A stretch of 34,915 bases of DNA, from NCBI GenBank assembly GCA_021325475.1, contig JAJPHA010000126.1:1-34915 (forward strand), written 5' to 3'. Source of the stretch: Rhodanobacteraceae bacterium (lineage in GTDB: Bacteria > Pseudomonadota > Gammaproteobacteria > Xanthomonadales > Rhodanobacteraceae). Below the pieces are notes generated by a model. That model had not been told where the DNA came from. It ran no database searches and worked only from the letters and a program-made list of their open reading frames with translations. Below are positions 17,525 through 25,052 of this stretch, piece by piece; the first letter of the stretch is position 1, and every line of letters starts with the position of its first letter. Made by a program: the position numbers and the translations under genes.

Positions 17525-17863
17525 TCAGAACTCCTTCTTGGTGGACTGCGCCGCGATCTGCTTGGCGGCGTCGATCAGCGGGTTGCTGGCCGCAGGGCGC
17601 GCGGCATCGGGTGCGATGCGGCTGGTGATTTCGGGACTGGCTTCGGCCTGCGCCGCGAGCAGTTGGCTGCGCACTTTCGCGGGCGAGTCGTTGGCTTCGA
17701 GGAAGCCCGCGATAAGGTCGGTGCGCCCGGCCAAGGTGCAGGTCTGGGCGATTTCGACGGCGTCGGCCACGGTCATTGCCGTGGTGGTGGCCGATTGAGA
17801 AGGACTGCCAGCAGGATCAGCAAGAGGCCGATCAGCAGCAGCGGGGTCGGTTCGATCATTCAT
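17525..17863 (-). CDS. Nested capsid scaffold protein (Nu3-like), internal start
   Basis: ATG 17863 (MNDRTDPAAADRPLAD) lies in frame inside the protease gene and is preceded by GGAG with six bases of spacing, a better ribosome site than most internal ATGs here. Starting there gives a 112-residue acidic, Ala-rich protein equal to the protease tail. In lambda the scaffold Nu3 is made in just this way from the C gene. Separate synthesis is inferred from the ribosome site and position. A second in-frame ATG lies four codons upstream. Confidence 0.6.
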   Translation of the reverse strand: MNDRTDPAAADRPLADPAGSPSQSATTTAMTVADAVEIAQTCTLAGRTDLIAGFLEANDSPAKVRSQLLAAQAEASPEITSRIAPDAARPAASNPLIDAAKQIAAQSTKKEF

Positions 17864-18757
17864 GGAAGACTCCATCTGGTGGTTGCGAAGAAAGCCCGCT
17901 TGGCTGGCCGGAGCCACCTGAGTCGGGAGAGGGGAAAGCGATTGCGTGAGCTGGGCGAGCGCGTCGTCGAAGCCGCCGACCGCATCGGCCAGACCGGCGG
18001 CGACGGCGTTCGAGCCGAAGAACAGGCCCGCTTCGGTGGCGCGAACGGCGTCCGCGTCGAGACCGCGATGGCGCGCGACCGTCTCGACGAACAGGTCGTA
18101 GACGCGATCCACCTCGGCCTTGAGGACGGCGAGGGCCTCGTCGGAGATCGGCTCATGCGGGTTGAGATCGTTCTTGCGCTCGCCCGCGAATACGGCGGTG
18201 TAGCGAACGCCGTCTTTGGCGTCCTTGACGGACTGATCGACGTGCATGGCGATGACGCCAATCGAACCGACGCCGCCGGTGCGCGCGACGAACACGCGGG
18301 TGGCGGCGGACGCCAGCGCGTAGGCCGCCGAGAACGCCATGTCGTTGGCCACGGCCCAGACGGGCTTCACCTGCGACGCCGCGCGGATGCGGTCGGCCAG
18401 ATCGAACACGCCGCCCGACTCGCCACCCGGTGAATCGATGTCGAGCAGGATCGCAGCGACCTCGGGGCTGGCCAGCGCGGCGTCCAGTTGCGCGGCGATG
18501 CCGGTGTAGCTGGCGAGGCCCGATTCGGCCTCGAGCCCCGAGGTTCGGCGCACCAGCGTGCCGTGGATCGGGACGACGGCGACCTTGCCGCTGACCGGCG
18601 TCGGCGCGCGCGCCGCTGGCGTGTAGCCCGCGGGCGCGGCGAGATCGACGAGGCCGATGCGTGCGCCGAGCACGGAGAGGATGACGTCGAGTTTCGGGCG
18701 ATGGATCGCCAGCGGCACGCCAAACAGGCGCGCCGCCAGATGAGGCAGCACGGTCAT
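17525..18757 (-). CDS. Head maturation protease, S49 family, with C-terminal scaffold
   Basis: The 410-residue protein starts at ATG 18757 with AAGGA six bases upstream. Residues about 55-280 are an SppA/S49 (ClpP-fold) domain: LLDIDSPGGESGGVFDLAD, the serine nucleophile in AFSAAYALASAA (Ser143), and a lysine in AGERKNDLNP (Lys195). The 52-residue spacing equals that of the Ser-Lys dyad of Bacillus SppA. The C-terminal 130 residues are Ala/Asp/Glu-rich and low in complexity, typical of a scaffold, as in lambda gpC whose tail is Nu3. The enzyme cleaves scaffold and portal during prohead maturation. A separate internal start for the scaffold is listed separately. Confidence 0.9.
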   Translation of the reverse strand: MTVLPHLAARLFGVPLAIHRPKLDVILSVLGARIGLVDLAAPAGYTPAARAPTPVSGKVAVVPIHGTLVRRTSGLEAESGLASYTGIAAQLDAALASPEVAAILLDIDSPGGESGGVFDLADRIRAASQVKPVWAVANDMAFSAAYALASAATRVFVARTGGVGSIGVIAMHVDQSVKDAKDGVRYTAVFAGERKNDLNPHEPISDEALAVLKAEVDRVYDLFVETVARHRGLDADAVRATEAGLFFGSNAVAAGLADAVGGFDDALAQLTQSLSPLPTQVAPASQAGFLRNHQMESSMNDRTDPAAADRPLADPAGSPSQSATTTAMTVADAVEIAQTCTLAGRTDLIAGFLEANDSPAKVRSQLLAAQAEASPEITSRIAPDAARPAASNPLIDAAKQIAAQSTKKEF

Positions 18758-18779
18758 GGGAATCCTTCTGGAAGAACGG

Positions 18780-20291
18780 TCAGGCGATGGAATCGCCGCC
18801 GGTGGCGTCGGGCGTGACGGCGTTGCGGTTGGGTTCCGCGCTGCCTCCGTCCTTCGACGTATGGCGCGGGTCGGAATCGAAGATCAGGCCGAGGTCGTCG
18901 GCGCGCTGGTTGTCGGCGGCGATCTCGCGGTCGACGTCTTCGGCGTCGTAGCCGTTGGCCGAGATGGCTTCCGAGCGGCTCATCAGGCCCGCGCGGATGG
19001 CGAGCAACATCGCCTTGAACTCCTTCTCGGGATCGACCCACTGCCAGCCCTGCGGAATCCACTTCACTTGCAGGTACTGGCGGCGACGCGCCGGCCCACC
19101 ACGCGCGAAGCCCGGCGCATCGAGCGCACCGGCGAGCACGGCCTGCTTCATCCACGCTGCCCACACTGGGCGGCACATCTGATGCACCAGCACGCCGTGC
19201 TGCACCATCTCGCAGCGACGCCGGAACTCCAGCATCCCGGCACGGATGGACGAGTAGTTCACGCCGGTCAGGTCGCCGGTCAATTGCTCGTAGGTGATGC
19301 CGATGGCGGCGGCGACCGCGCGGAACTGCGTGCGCAGGAACTCGGAGTACGAGCCGCCGACGTCCGCCGGGTCGGAGAACTTGATGTCCTCGCCCGGCTC
19401 CAGGATTTGCAGCGTGCCCGGCTCCAACCCGGCGAGCGCGATGCCGTCGCCATCGGCGGCGCCTTCGCCCATCAGGTTGTCCTCGGGGTTCTGGCGCGTG
19501 ACGAAGCCCGCGAACATCGCGGCGGTCTTCTTGCGCACCAGCTCGGCGTCGTCGTACTGATCGAGCTCGTTGAGCTTGACCAGCGCCCGCGACAACCACG
19601 GCTCGCCCCGGATCTGACCGGGACGCAGCAAGCGGAACAGGTGGATGATTTCCTTCGCATCGATGCGCACCGTGTCCATGCCGCCCTGGCCCGACATCGG
19701 AGCCAAGCGACCGTCTTCGGGGTGCGAGCGGTACAGGTGGTAGGCGACGCGCCGCCCCAGGCTGTCGAACTCGATGCCGGAGCGCACGACGTTGCCCGAT
19801 GGCAAATCGGTGTTCAGATTGATGGGCAGGTGCTCGGGCTCCAGCAACTGGAGCTGCAGCGGCACGACCAGCCCGTCTTCCGGGCGGCGCGGCCGCAATC
19901 GGATCAGGCATTCACCGCCTTCGAGCATCGCGCGGCAGGCCAGCGCCTGGAGACCGTAGAAGTCGGTCTGTCCGGCGGCGTCGGCTTCCTCCGTCCAATC
20001 ACGCCACAGCGCCTGCACATCGGTCTTGAAGCGCTCGTCGCTTGCCAAGCTCTGAGGCTTGATGCCGGTGCCGACCGCGTTGGCTACGAAGGCTTCGATT
20101 CCAGCCTGCGCCCAGGCATTGCGGCGGACGAGGTCACGGCTCTTGCCGCGCAACTCCGCGTTGGTTGCCAGCATCGCCGCGACCGCACCCGGGTTGCCGG
20201 GCATCCACGCCAGCGAGCGGCGGCCACGACCTGCCGCCTCGTGGATGGGCGGCTGACCGAAGATGCTCCGAATCTTGGAATACCAGGCCAT
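18780..20291 (-). CDS. Portal protein, lambda family
   Basis: ATG 20291 overlaps the stop of the gpW-like gene (TGATG). The 503 residues match lambda gpB-type portals in length (533) and motifs: N-terminal RDLVRRNAWAQAGIEAFVANAVGTGIKP, FYGLQALACRAMLEGGECLIRL, the RPGQIRGEPWLSRALVKL segment, and FRAVAAAIGITYEQLTGDLTGVNYSS before the C-terminal wing. Twelve copies form the packaging vertex through which terminase drives DNA. The C-terminus is Asp/Gly/Ser-rich and probably flexible. Confidence 0.93.
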   Translation of the reverse strand: MAWYSKIRSIFGQPPIHEAAGRGRRSLAWMPGNPGAVAAMLATNAELRGKSRDLVRRNAWAQAGIEAFVANAVGTGIKPQSLASDERFKTDVQALWRDWTEEADAAGQTDFYGLQALACRAMLEGGECLIRLRPRRPEDGLVVPLQLQLLEPEHLPINLNTDLPSGNVVRSGIEFDSLGRRVAYHLYRSHPEDGRLAPMSGQGGMDTVRIDAKEIIHLFRLLRPGQIRGEPWLSRALVKLNELDQYDDAELVRKKTAAMFAGFVTRQNPEDNLMGEGAADGDGIALAGLEPGTLQILEPGEDIKFSDPADVGGSYSEFLRTQFRAVAAAIGITYEQLTGDLTGVNYSSIRAGMLEFRRRCEMVQHGVLVHQMCRPVWAAWMKQAVLAGALDAPGFARGGPARRRQYLQVKWIPQGWQWVDPEKEFKAMLLAIRAGLMSRSEAISANGYDAEDVDREIAADNQRADDLGLIFDSDPRHTSKDGGSAEPNRNAVTPDATGGDSIA

Positions 20292-20512
20292 CAGAACCCC
20301 TTCGAGGTCGTGACCCGGATCTGGCGCGGCGCGCCCGGCAACAGGCCGGTTTCGGCCGCCTGCTGCAGCAGTCCGCGCCTGACCTCGCGGATCGCGGCCA
20401 TCAGTTCATCGACCGAGCGGTACTCGACCGTCTTGTCGGCAAAGGAGACGCGGCGTTCGCCCTTGGCGAGCGCACTCTCCAACGCCTGGAGTTGGGCTTC
20501 TGTGTAGGCCAT
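20291..20512 (-). CDS. gpW-like head-tail joining protein
   Basis: The 73-residue protein begins at ATG 20512 and overlaps both neighbours (TGATG on each side). MAYTEAQLQALESALAKGER, then VEYRSVDELMAAIREVRRGL, is the helix-hairpin-helix pattern of the gpW family (lambda gpW is 68 residues). gpW binds below the portal after packaging and seals the head. The order terminase, gpW, portal, protease is the lambda order, apart from two fibre-like genes inserted upstream. Confidence 0.88.
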   Translation of the reverse strand: MAYTEAQLQALESALAKGERRVSFADKTVEYRSVDELMAAIREVRRGLLQQAAETGLLPGAPRQIRVTTSKGF

Positions 20513-20904
20513 CAGCGGTACACCACGAGATTGATTTCGGAGGAGTCGTCGAAGGACGCCTGTGCGGTCGCACAGGAGACGTCGACGTACTGCGCCGTCT
20601 TGAGATCGGAGCTGGCGCGCACGATGGCCACGCGCTGCGTGCCGCTGTTGGTGCTGCTGCGGGCGAGCGCCGTCCAGCAGTAGTTCGCGTCCGGCATCGC
20701 CACGGCGAAATGCACGCGGTAGCGGCCTGCCGCCGTGCGCACCACGCTGGCAACGTTGTGCGCGCTGGCGATCACGACCTGACCATTGACGTAGCCGAAG
20801 CTGACCCACACCCGAGCGAGGCCCGGATGCGTTGCATCGATCTTGGCCTTGACTTCGATGCCGATGCGCGCCGCCAGAGCAGCGATGCTGGACGCCAGAC
20901 TCAT
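20512..20904 (-). CDS. Short fibre-tip-like protein in the head module
   Basis: ATG 20904 overlaps the previous stop (ATGA). The N-terminus MSLASSIAALAARIGIEVK is a short helical motif that also starts the neighbour (MSLATRIESLVIRVAQEF). The remaining 110 residues (ARVWVSFGYVNGQVVIAS, YRVHFAVAMPDANYCWTAL, ASFDDSSEINLVVYR) follow the pattern of C-terminal receptor-binding domains of phage tail fibres, where W-V-x-F, F-x-x-AMPDANY and a final V-V-x-R are common. Its location among head genes suggests a head fibre or decoration. Function is inferred from pattern and position. Confidence 0.65.
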   Translation of the reverse strand: MSLASSIAALAARIGIEVKAKIDATHPGLARVWVSFGYVNGQVVIASAHNVASVVRTAAGRYRVHFAVAMPDANYCWTALARSSTNSGTQRVAIVRASSDLKTAQYVDVSCATAQASFDDSSEINLVVYR

Positions 20905-21395
20905 CAGGCCAGCGCCCCGTCGAAGATCACGACGAAGTCGGTGTCGGTGTTGCCGACATCGGCGGCAGCCACCGCACCGATGTTGGTGCGGGCCTGCAGC
21001 TGCTCGGCCACCGTCAGGGTCTGCGCCGCGTCGAAGCGCAAGCGCAGATTGACTGCGGCCAGGAGCGCGTCCAGTCCGCTGGTGCCGTTCTGCAGCAGCT
21101 GCTGGATCTCGACCAGGGTGTCGTAGGCGGCGTCCGCTCCACCGAGGATGTCGGCCTTGAGCGCATCGAGCAGCGACACGACCTTGTTCGACGAGTAGGT
21201 GGTAGAGGTTTCGATCTGGTTGTCGTCGATGGCCGTCGCGGACAGGACCGCCGCCTTCAACTCGTTGATCGCCGCGACCAGACTCGATTTGTCGGTGGTG
21301 GACAGGCTGGCGAGATTGCCTGCCGTCGCCCGGACGTCGTTGAACTCTTGGGCGACCCGGATGACCAGGCTCTCGATGCGCGTGGCAAGACTCAT
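20904..21395 (-). CDS. Fibre stalk-like protein in the head module
   Basis: ATG 21395 is chosen because a strong GAGGAG lies just upstream; the longer frame to 21443 overlaps the terminase end. The 163 residues are mostly helical heptad-like repeats (ASLSTTDKSSLVAAINELKA is a familiar phage-fibre segment), followed by LDALKADILGG and LQARTNIGAVAAADV, also common in fibre proteins. It shares its N-terminal motif with the next gene. The pair may form a two-protein fibre. A tail or head attachment cannot be told from sequence. Confidence 0.65.
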   Translation of the reverse strand: MSLATRIESLVIRVAQEFNDVRATAGNLASLSTTDKSSLVAAINELKAAVLSATAIDDNQIETSTTYSSNKVVSLLDALKADILGGADAAYDTLVEIQQLLQNGTSGLDALLAAVNLRLRFDAAQTLTVAEQLQARTNIGAVAAADVGNTDTDFVVIFDGALA

Positions 21396-21430
21396 GAAAA
21401 CTCCTCGATGTGTCAGGGCAGCCAGCGGGA

Positions 21431-23395
21431 TCAGCGAAGCCATCGGCTTCGGATGACGCGTCGGCGTGATGGGGTTGCAGAAACAGAGAGGCCACCGCGT
21501 TGGGTGGCCTCGTCTGGGTCAAATGTTTGAATCGGGGGCGGCTCATCCGGTGGCCGCTCCATCCCGAGTTGGCGCTCCAGTTCCCGCCAGTGCCGCTCCT
21601 CGAAGCGATCCAGGCCCGCGCTTGACGCGGCCGCGCGGGCGTACACGTAGCAGTCGAGCGCTTCATTGCGCTCTCGCATCTTTTGCCACTCGCGCACCGG
21701 GAAGCCGTTGCGGTCGCGGCGGGTGATCAGTTGCTCGGCGCAGAGCTGCTGGATGAACTCCGCATCGATTTTGGGCAGGTGGACGAAGCCGGTCGGATAG
21801 ACCGTGGTCACGCCGTCCTCGCTGACGTCCGCGCTCTTGCGCAGGTTGTTGTAGAACTCCAGCTTGGCGATGCCGACCGCCACCGTGAACACCTTGATGC
21901 CCCGGCGCAGCTTCTTGCCGCCCTGCGAGACATCGATGGCCGTCGGCGTGCCGATCAGGGCCGCGCCGCGCGGCACACCCTTGACCGCCATCACGCGCGA
22001 ATCGCGGCAGGCACGCACGAAGGCGTAGGCCTCCTGCGTCGCAAAGCCGGTGTCCAGCGCGAAGCGGGCCAGCGGCATCGCAGCGCCCGAGGCGTGCGTC
22101 CAGTTCTCCGCAATCAACTCGGCGAGGCGCTTCCACACCGCGTCGCGGGCGGTCTCGCCCATCAGCACGCGGTGCTCGACCAACCAGGACTCCTTGCCGC
22201 GCCCAAAGGCCCAGATCGACGCCTCGATGCGATCCTTCTGCACGTCGGCCGCGCCCACCAGGAGCAGTCCTCCCTGCGGCACGGTGCCGATGCGGTAGTC
22301 CTCGCGGCGCTCGACCAGCCGTTGCCAGTCGGGCGCTTCGCCTTCCTCGACCCACGTCTCGCCGAGCTCAGTGTTCTTGAAGGTCTTGATGGCCGCCGCC
22401 GATCCCGACTCCTTGTTGACGGCGCTCTCCCAAGCTGCCGCGATGTCGCGCCAACTGCGCCAGCCAACCGGGCTGTACAGCGACGACAGATGGAAGCCTG
22501 CCGTCTTGCCCGAGCCGTCACTGATCATCGCGCGCCATTCACCGTGCTCCAGCATCCAGGTCTTGTGATGCTCGGCAATCGGCTCGTCGCACGACTCGCA
22601 GACGTAGGCCGCCGTGTCCGGCAGTCCCTTCTCCCAGCGCAGTTGCTCGAAGCGCAGCCACTGGCGGTGGGAGCAATGCGGGCATGGCACGAAGTAGCGC
22701 CGCTGGTCGCTGGCGTCGTACTCGCGCTCGATGGCGCTCGCGCCCGAGATCGTCGGCGTCGACACGATGAAGATCTTGCGGCGCGCGAAGGTGCGGGTGC
22801 GCGCCTCGGCCAGCGAGATCGCATCGCCTTCGCCCTCGACGTCCAGCGGATAGCCATCCACCTCATCGAGGAACAGGTAGCGCACCGGCATCGAGCGCAG
22901 ACCCACGGCGCTGTTGGCTCCAGTCATCACGAGCACGCCGCCCCGGAACTCCTTGGCGAGGATCGTGTTGCCCGAGTCGCGCGAACGCGCCGGCGCGATC
23001 AGTTCCGCCAGCGCCGCCGACTCCTCGATCAGCGGGTCGATCCGCTGCTTGGAGTTGCGCTTGGCCATCTCCACCGTCGGCCAGACCGCCATCATCGGGC
23101 CCGGCGCGTGGTGGATTACGTAGCCGATCCAGTTCGATCCCATCTCGGTCGCGCCGAGCTGCGCAGCCTTCATGAACACCACGCGTTCGACCGGCGAGGT
23201 CGGCGACAGGCAGTCCATGATCGCCTTCAGGTACGGCGTGCGGCTGGTGCGCCAGCGTCCCGGCTCGGCGGACGCCTTGGAGGACAGCATCCGATGCCGA
23301 TCCGACCATTCGGACACCGTGAGCAGAGGATCGGGCGTCAGCCCTTCGCGCCACGCGCGCTCGATCTCGGCTGCGCCTTCATAGTCCATGTCCAT
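21431..23395 (-). CDS. Terminase large subunit, GpA family
   Basis: ATG 23395 (MDMDYEGAAEIERAW) is preferred to the TTG two codons upstream. The ATPase domain has the early-lysine Walker A variant KAAQLGATE (from Lys76, the same number as in lambda gpA) and Walker B LFLDE near 174-178. A four-cysteine zinc motif follows (CPHC at 238-241, CESC at 266-269). The nuclease domain carries the acidic residues in GAADVQKDRIEAS (Asp384), FALDTGF (Asp448) and ALDCYVYARAA (Asp581). It translocates and cuts phage DNA. GpA terminases usually make cohesive ends, so a cos site is expected but was not identified. Two perfect hairpins lie in its last 30 codons. Confidence 0.95.
   Translation of the reverse strand: MDMDYEGAAEIERAWREGLTPDPLLTVSEWSDRHRMLSSKASAEPGRWRTSRTPYLKAIMDCLSPTSPVERVVFMKAAQLGATEMGSNWIGYVIHHAPGPMMAVWPTVEMAKRNSKQRIDPLIEESAALAELIAPARSRDSGNTILAKEFRGGVLVMTGANSAVGLRSMPVRYLFLDEVDGYPLDVEGEGDAISLAEARTRTFARRKIFIVSTPTISGASAIEREYDASDQRRYFVPCPHCSHRQWLRFEQLRWEKGLPDTAAYVCESCDEPIAEHHKTWMLEHGEWRAMISDGSGKTAGFHLSSLYSPVGWRSWRDIAAAWESAVNKESGSAAAIKTFKNTELGETWVEEGEAPDWQRLVERREDYRIGTVPQGGLLLVGAADVQKDRIEASIWAFGRGKESWLVEHRVLMGETARDAVWKRLAELIAENWTHASGAAMPLARFALDTGFATQEAYAFVRACRDSRVMAVKGVPRGAALIGTPTAIDVSQGGKKLRRGIKVFTVAVGIAKLEFYNNLRKSADVSEDGVTTVYPTGFVHLPKIDAEFIQQLCAEQLITRRDRNGFPVREWQKMRERNEALDCYVYARAAASSAGLDRFEERHWRELERQLGMERPPDEPPPIQTFDPDEATQRGGLSVSATPSRRRVIRSRWLR
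21435..21511 (-). terminator. Two tandem hairpins in the 3' end of the terminase gene
   Basis: On the minus strand GAGGCCACC/GGTGGCCTC (positions 21511-21503 and 21496-21488) is a perfect 9-bp stem with loop CAACGC, followed by TCTGTTTCTG. It is followed by CGAAGCC/GGCTTCG (21451-21445 and 21441-21435), a perfect 7-bp stem with a 3-base loop, ending at the stop codon. Neither has a strong T run, so termination is partial at best. They may instead be RNA-processing or stability elements. Confidence 0.4.
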
Positions 23396-23397
23396 CG

Positions 23398-23943
23398 TCA
23401 ATCCACCCGGGGGCGCATCTCGCCCAGTTCCTGCAGGTGCTCACGCACCGCCGCCTCCAGGGCGATGTGCATCGTGTGCGGATCGACACCGAGCTTGGCC
23501 GCCATCTGCGCCGAGATGCGCGCGGGCCAGTTCAACCACGCATCGCGCTCGGCTCGCGCCAGCTTGAAGACGTGGGCGATGGCCTGGTTGCGGTCGACCA
23601 GCTCGCCCTTGAGGCGCGCCAGCCGCACCTTGTTCGTCTGCGCCTTGACCACCTCGTTGACAGTGCGCGCTTGCAGCAGCGACGCACCGCCGGTGGGCAA
23701 GGCGGCCTGACCGTCGCCCACAGGCGCGGCGGCGGCGGTTTCCGGCGGCACGGCGGCCTTGACGGCACGGGCGCGCGTGCCGGTGCGCGGCGCTTCGGTG
23801 TTGCGCGCCCACTCGGCGTCGGCGCGCTGCGGGTCAAGGGTTCCGTCCACCTCCGGCGTAATGCGCCCGGCGGCGATGGCCTTGCGCACTGCCGCGTCGG
23901 AAACGCCACGGTGACGCGCGTAGGCGCGAATCGAGATTCCCAT
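23398..23943 (-). CDS. Terminase small subunit (Nu1-like)
   Basis: ATG 23943 has AAGG upstream; a TTG four codons earlier is a weaker choice. The 181-residue protein opens with a winged-helix/HTH motif, IRAYARHRGVSDAAVRKAI, followed by AGRITPEVDGTLDPQRAD, the standard start of Nu1-type small terminases that bind cos/pac DNA. A Pro/Ala linker (about 55-90) leads to a helical oligomerisation region (TNKVRLARLKGELVDRNQAI) and a C-terminal part that should contact the large subunit. It directly precedes the large subunit gene. Its 5' end faces the plus-strand cassette. Confidence 0.88.
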   Translation of the reverse strand: MGISIRAYARHRGVSDAAVRKAIAAGRITPEVDGTLDPQRADAEWARNTEAPRTGTRARAVKAAVPPETAAAAPVGDGQAALPTGGASLLQARTVNEVVKAQTNKVRLARLKGELVDRNQAIAHVFKLARAERDAWLNWPARISAQMAAKLGVDPHTMHIALEAAVREHLQELGEMRPRVD

Positions 23944-23982
23944 CGGCACCTTCAATCATGTGTTCGTCCTTCGTCGAGAAAG

Positions 23983-24011
23983 AGCTTGGCTTCCATCGGG
24001 AACAGCGCGTT
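23983..24011 (+). repeat. 29-base gene-leader element, copy 1
   Basis: AGCTTGGCTTC, six bases (CATCGG), GAACAGCGCGTT. It ends 39 bases before the ATG of the first cassette gene. TTGGCT and GTTCAT (24009-24014) are 17 bases apart, matching sigma70 -35/-10 spacing. It lies in the divergent gap with the terminase genes. Confidence 0.8.
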
Positions 24012-24050
24012 CATCACGCCACGCCATCAACCACGTCGAAAGGACAAACG

Positions 24051-24317
24051 ATGAACAACCCAGCCCCCGACACCCTTGCAGTCAAGCTCGCCGAAGCCGC
24101 AATGGCGGTCTTGGTGCGCGCCTGCCGCGACGAGGTCGCCTCCGCCAGCAATACCGAACTCGAAGCTGCATGCGCTTCGATGCGCACACGAGCCAAGTTG
24201 GTCGTCAATCAACTGCTGGACGACGCTCGGGACGCACCCTGGATCGCGGAAACCGCGTTCCATGCCGCAGCCCTTGAACTGGCCGAAGCGGGCATCTCAT
24301 CGCTCCGCAGGCGTTGA
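24051..24317 (+). CDS. Cassette gene 1, unknown function (88 aa)
   Basis: ATG 24051 is preceded by AAAGGA; the longer in-frame reading from 23958 runs through the leader element and is not preferred. The 88 residues are mostly helical and Ala-rich (VKLAEAAMAVLVRACRDEVA, ELEAACASMRTRAKLVV) with no signal peptide or membrane segment. It is the first gene of the plus-strand cassette and carries the repeated leader element. No family is recognised. Base composition matches the surrounding phage. Confidence 0.65.
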   Translation: MNNPAPDTLAVKLAEAAMAVLVRACRDEVASASNTELEAACASMRTRAKLVVNQLLDDARDAPWIAETAFHAAALELAEAGISSLRRR

Positions 24318-24326
24318 AGCAGAAAG

Positions 24327-24355
24327 AGCTTGGCTTCACCGGCGAACAGCGCGTT
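24327..24355 (+). repeat. 29-base gene-leader element, copy 2
   Basis: AGCTTGGCTTC, six bases (ACCGGC), GAACAGCGCGTT. It begins ten bases after the stop of cassette gene 1 and ends 38 bases before the ATG of the DUF3489 gene. TTGGCT and GTTCAT are again 17 bases apart. A shared downstream stretch (ATCAACCAC then AAAGGA) also matches copy 1. Confidence 0.8.
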
Positions 24356-24393
24356 CATCACGATCCCAATCAACCACTGCAAAGGAACTGACC

Positions 24394-24912
24394 ATGAGCA
24401 CCATCCAACTGACTCCGGCCCAGCACGCCATCCTCGCCAAGGCCATCCACTCCAGCGACGGCAAGATCGATTGGTTCCCCGACAACGTCAAAGGCGGCGC
24501 GCGCAAGAAAGTGCTGGAGAGCATGTTCAACCGCGCCCTCATCACGCCCGACGGCGAGGGCTGGCGCATTGCCGCCGAGGGTTACGACGCGCTGGGCATG
24601 CCGCGCCCCGGCGTCCAGCAGCCGACGCCCGAGTTCGATGCCGAACTGGAGCAGGACGTCGCTGCCGCCGAAGCCACGTGGAAGCAGGAGGCCAAGACCA
24701 CGCCGCGCACCCGCGAGAACAGCAAGCAGGCCGAGGTCATCCGGATGCTCAAGCGCCCCGAGGGCGCGACCATCGGCCAGATCTGCGATACCACCGGCTG
24801 GCAGGCGCACACGGTGCGCGGCACCTTCGCCGGGGCCTTCAAGAAAAAACTCGGACTCGCCATCGTCTCGGACAAAGCCGAGGGCGGCGAGCGCGTGTAT
24901 CGGATTGCGTGA
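24394..24912 (+). CDS. DUF3489 domain protein
   Basis: ATG 24394 follows AAAGGA by several bases. The 172-residue protein ends in a DUF3489 domain (about residues 105-172): NSKQAEVIRMLKRPEGATIG, ICDTTGWQAHTVRG, FKKKLGL and a final RVYRIA. This reads as a winged-helix fold; family members occur on phages and genomic islands with no proven function. The N-terminal half (LTPAQHAILAKAIHSSDGKI) is a second helical domain that also looks like a winged helix (LITPDGEGWRIAAEGYDAL). DNA binding is plausible. If so, it could act on the repeated leader elements, which is a guess. Confidence 0.82.
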   Translation: MSTIQLTPAQHAILAKAIHSSDGKIDWFPDNVKGGARKKVLESMFNRALITPDGEGWRIAAEGYDALGMPRPGVQQPTPEFDAELEQDVAAAEATWKQEAKTTPRTRENSKQAEVIRMLKRPEGATIGQICDTTGWQAHTVRGTFAGAFKKKLGLAIVSDKAEGGERVYRIA

Positions 24913-24920
24913 TCAGCGCT

Positions 24921-24945
24921 GGGGTGCAGGCCCTGCCTGCCCCCC
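24921..24945 (+). other. Strong hairpin after the DUF3489 gene
   Basis: GGGGTGCAGG and CCTGCCCCCC pair at nine of ten positions around the loop CCCTG, nine bases after the stop codon. It is followed by ACGAAAAATCC, with no T run, so it is not a standard intrinsic terminator in either direction. It may slow polymerase or protect the 3' end. Confidence 0.4.
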
Positions 24946-24976
24946 ACGAAAAATCCATCGCCACCACCCTTGAAAA

Positions 24977-25005
24977 CGCTTGGCTTCCGAGGCGAACAGC
25001 GCGTT
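24977..25005 (+). repeat. 29-base gene-leader element, copy 3
   Basis: CGCTTGGCTTC (first base differs from the other copies), six bases (CGAGGC), GAACAGCGCGTT. It ends 47 bases before the ATG of cassette gene 3. TTGGCT and GTTCAT keep the 17-base spacing. The downstream leader differs from the other copies apart from AAGGAG. Confidence 0.8.
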
Positions 25006-25052
25006 CATGCTGGTGTCGTGATTGACGACGCATCCCAAGGAGAAACAGCCCC

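Noticed and set aside
23983-24011. Sigma54 promoter in the leader element
   Set aside because: TGGC is present but no GC lies at the required -12 distance.
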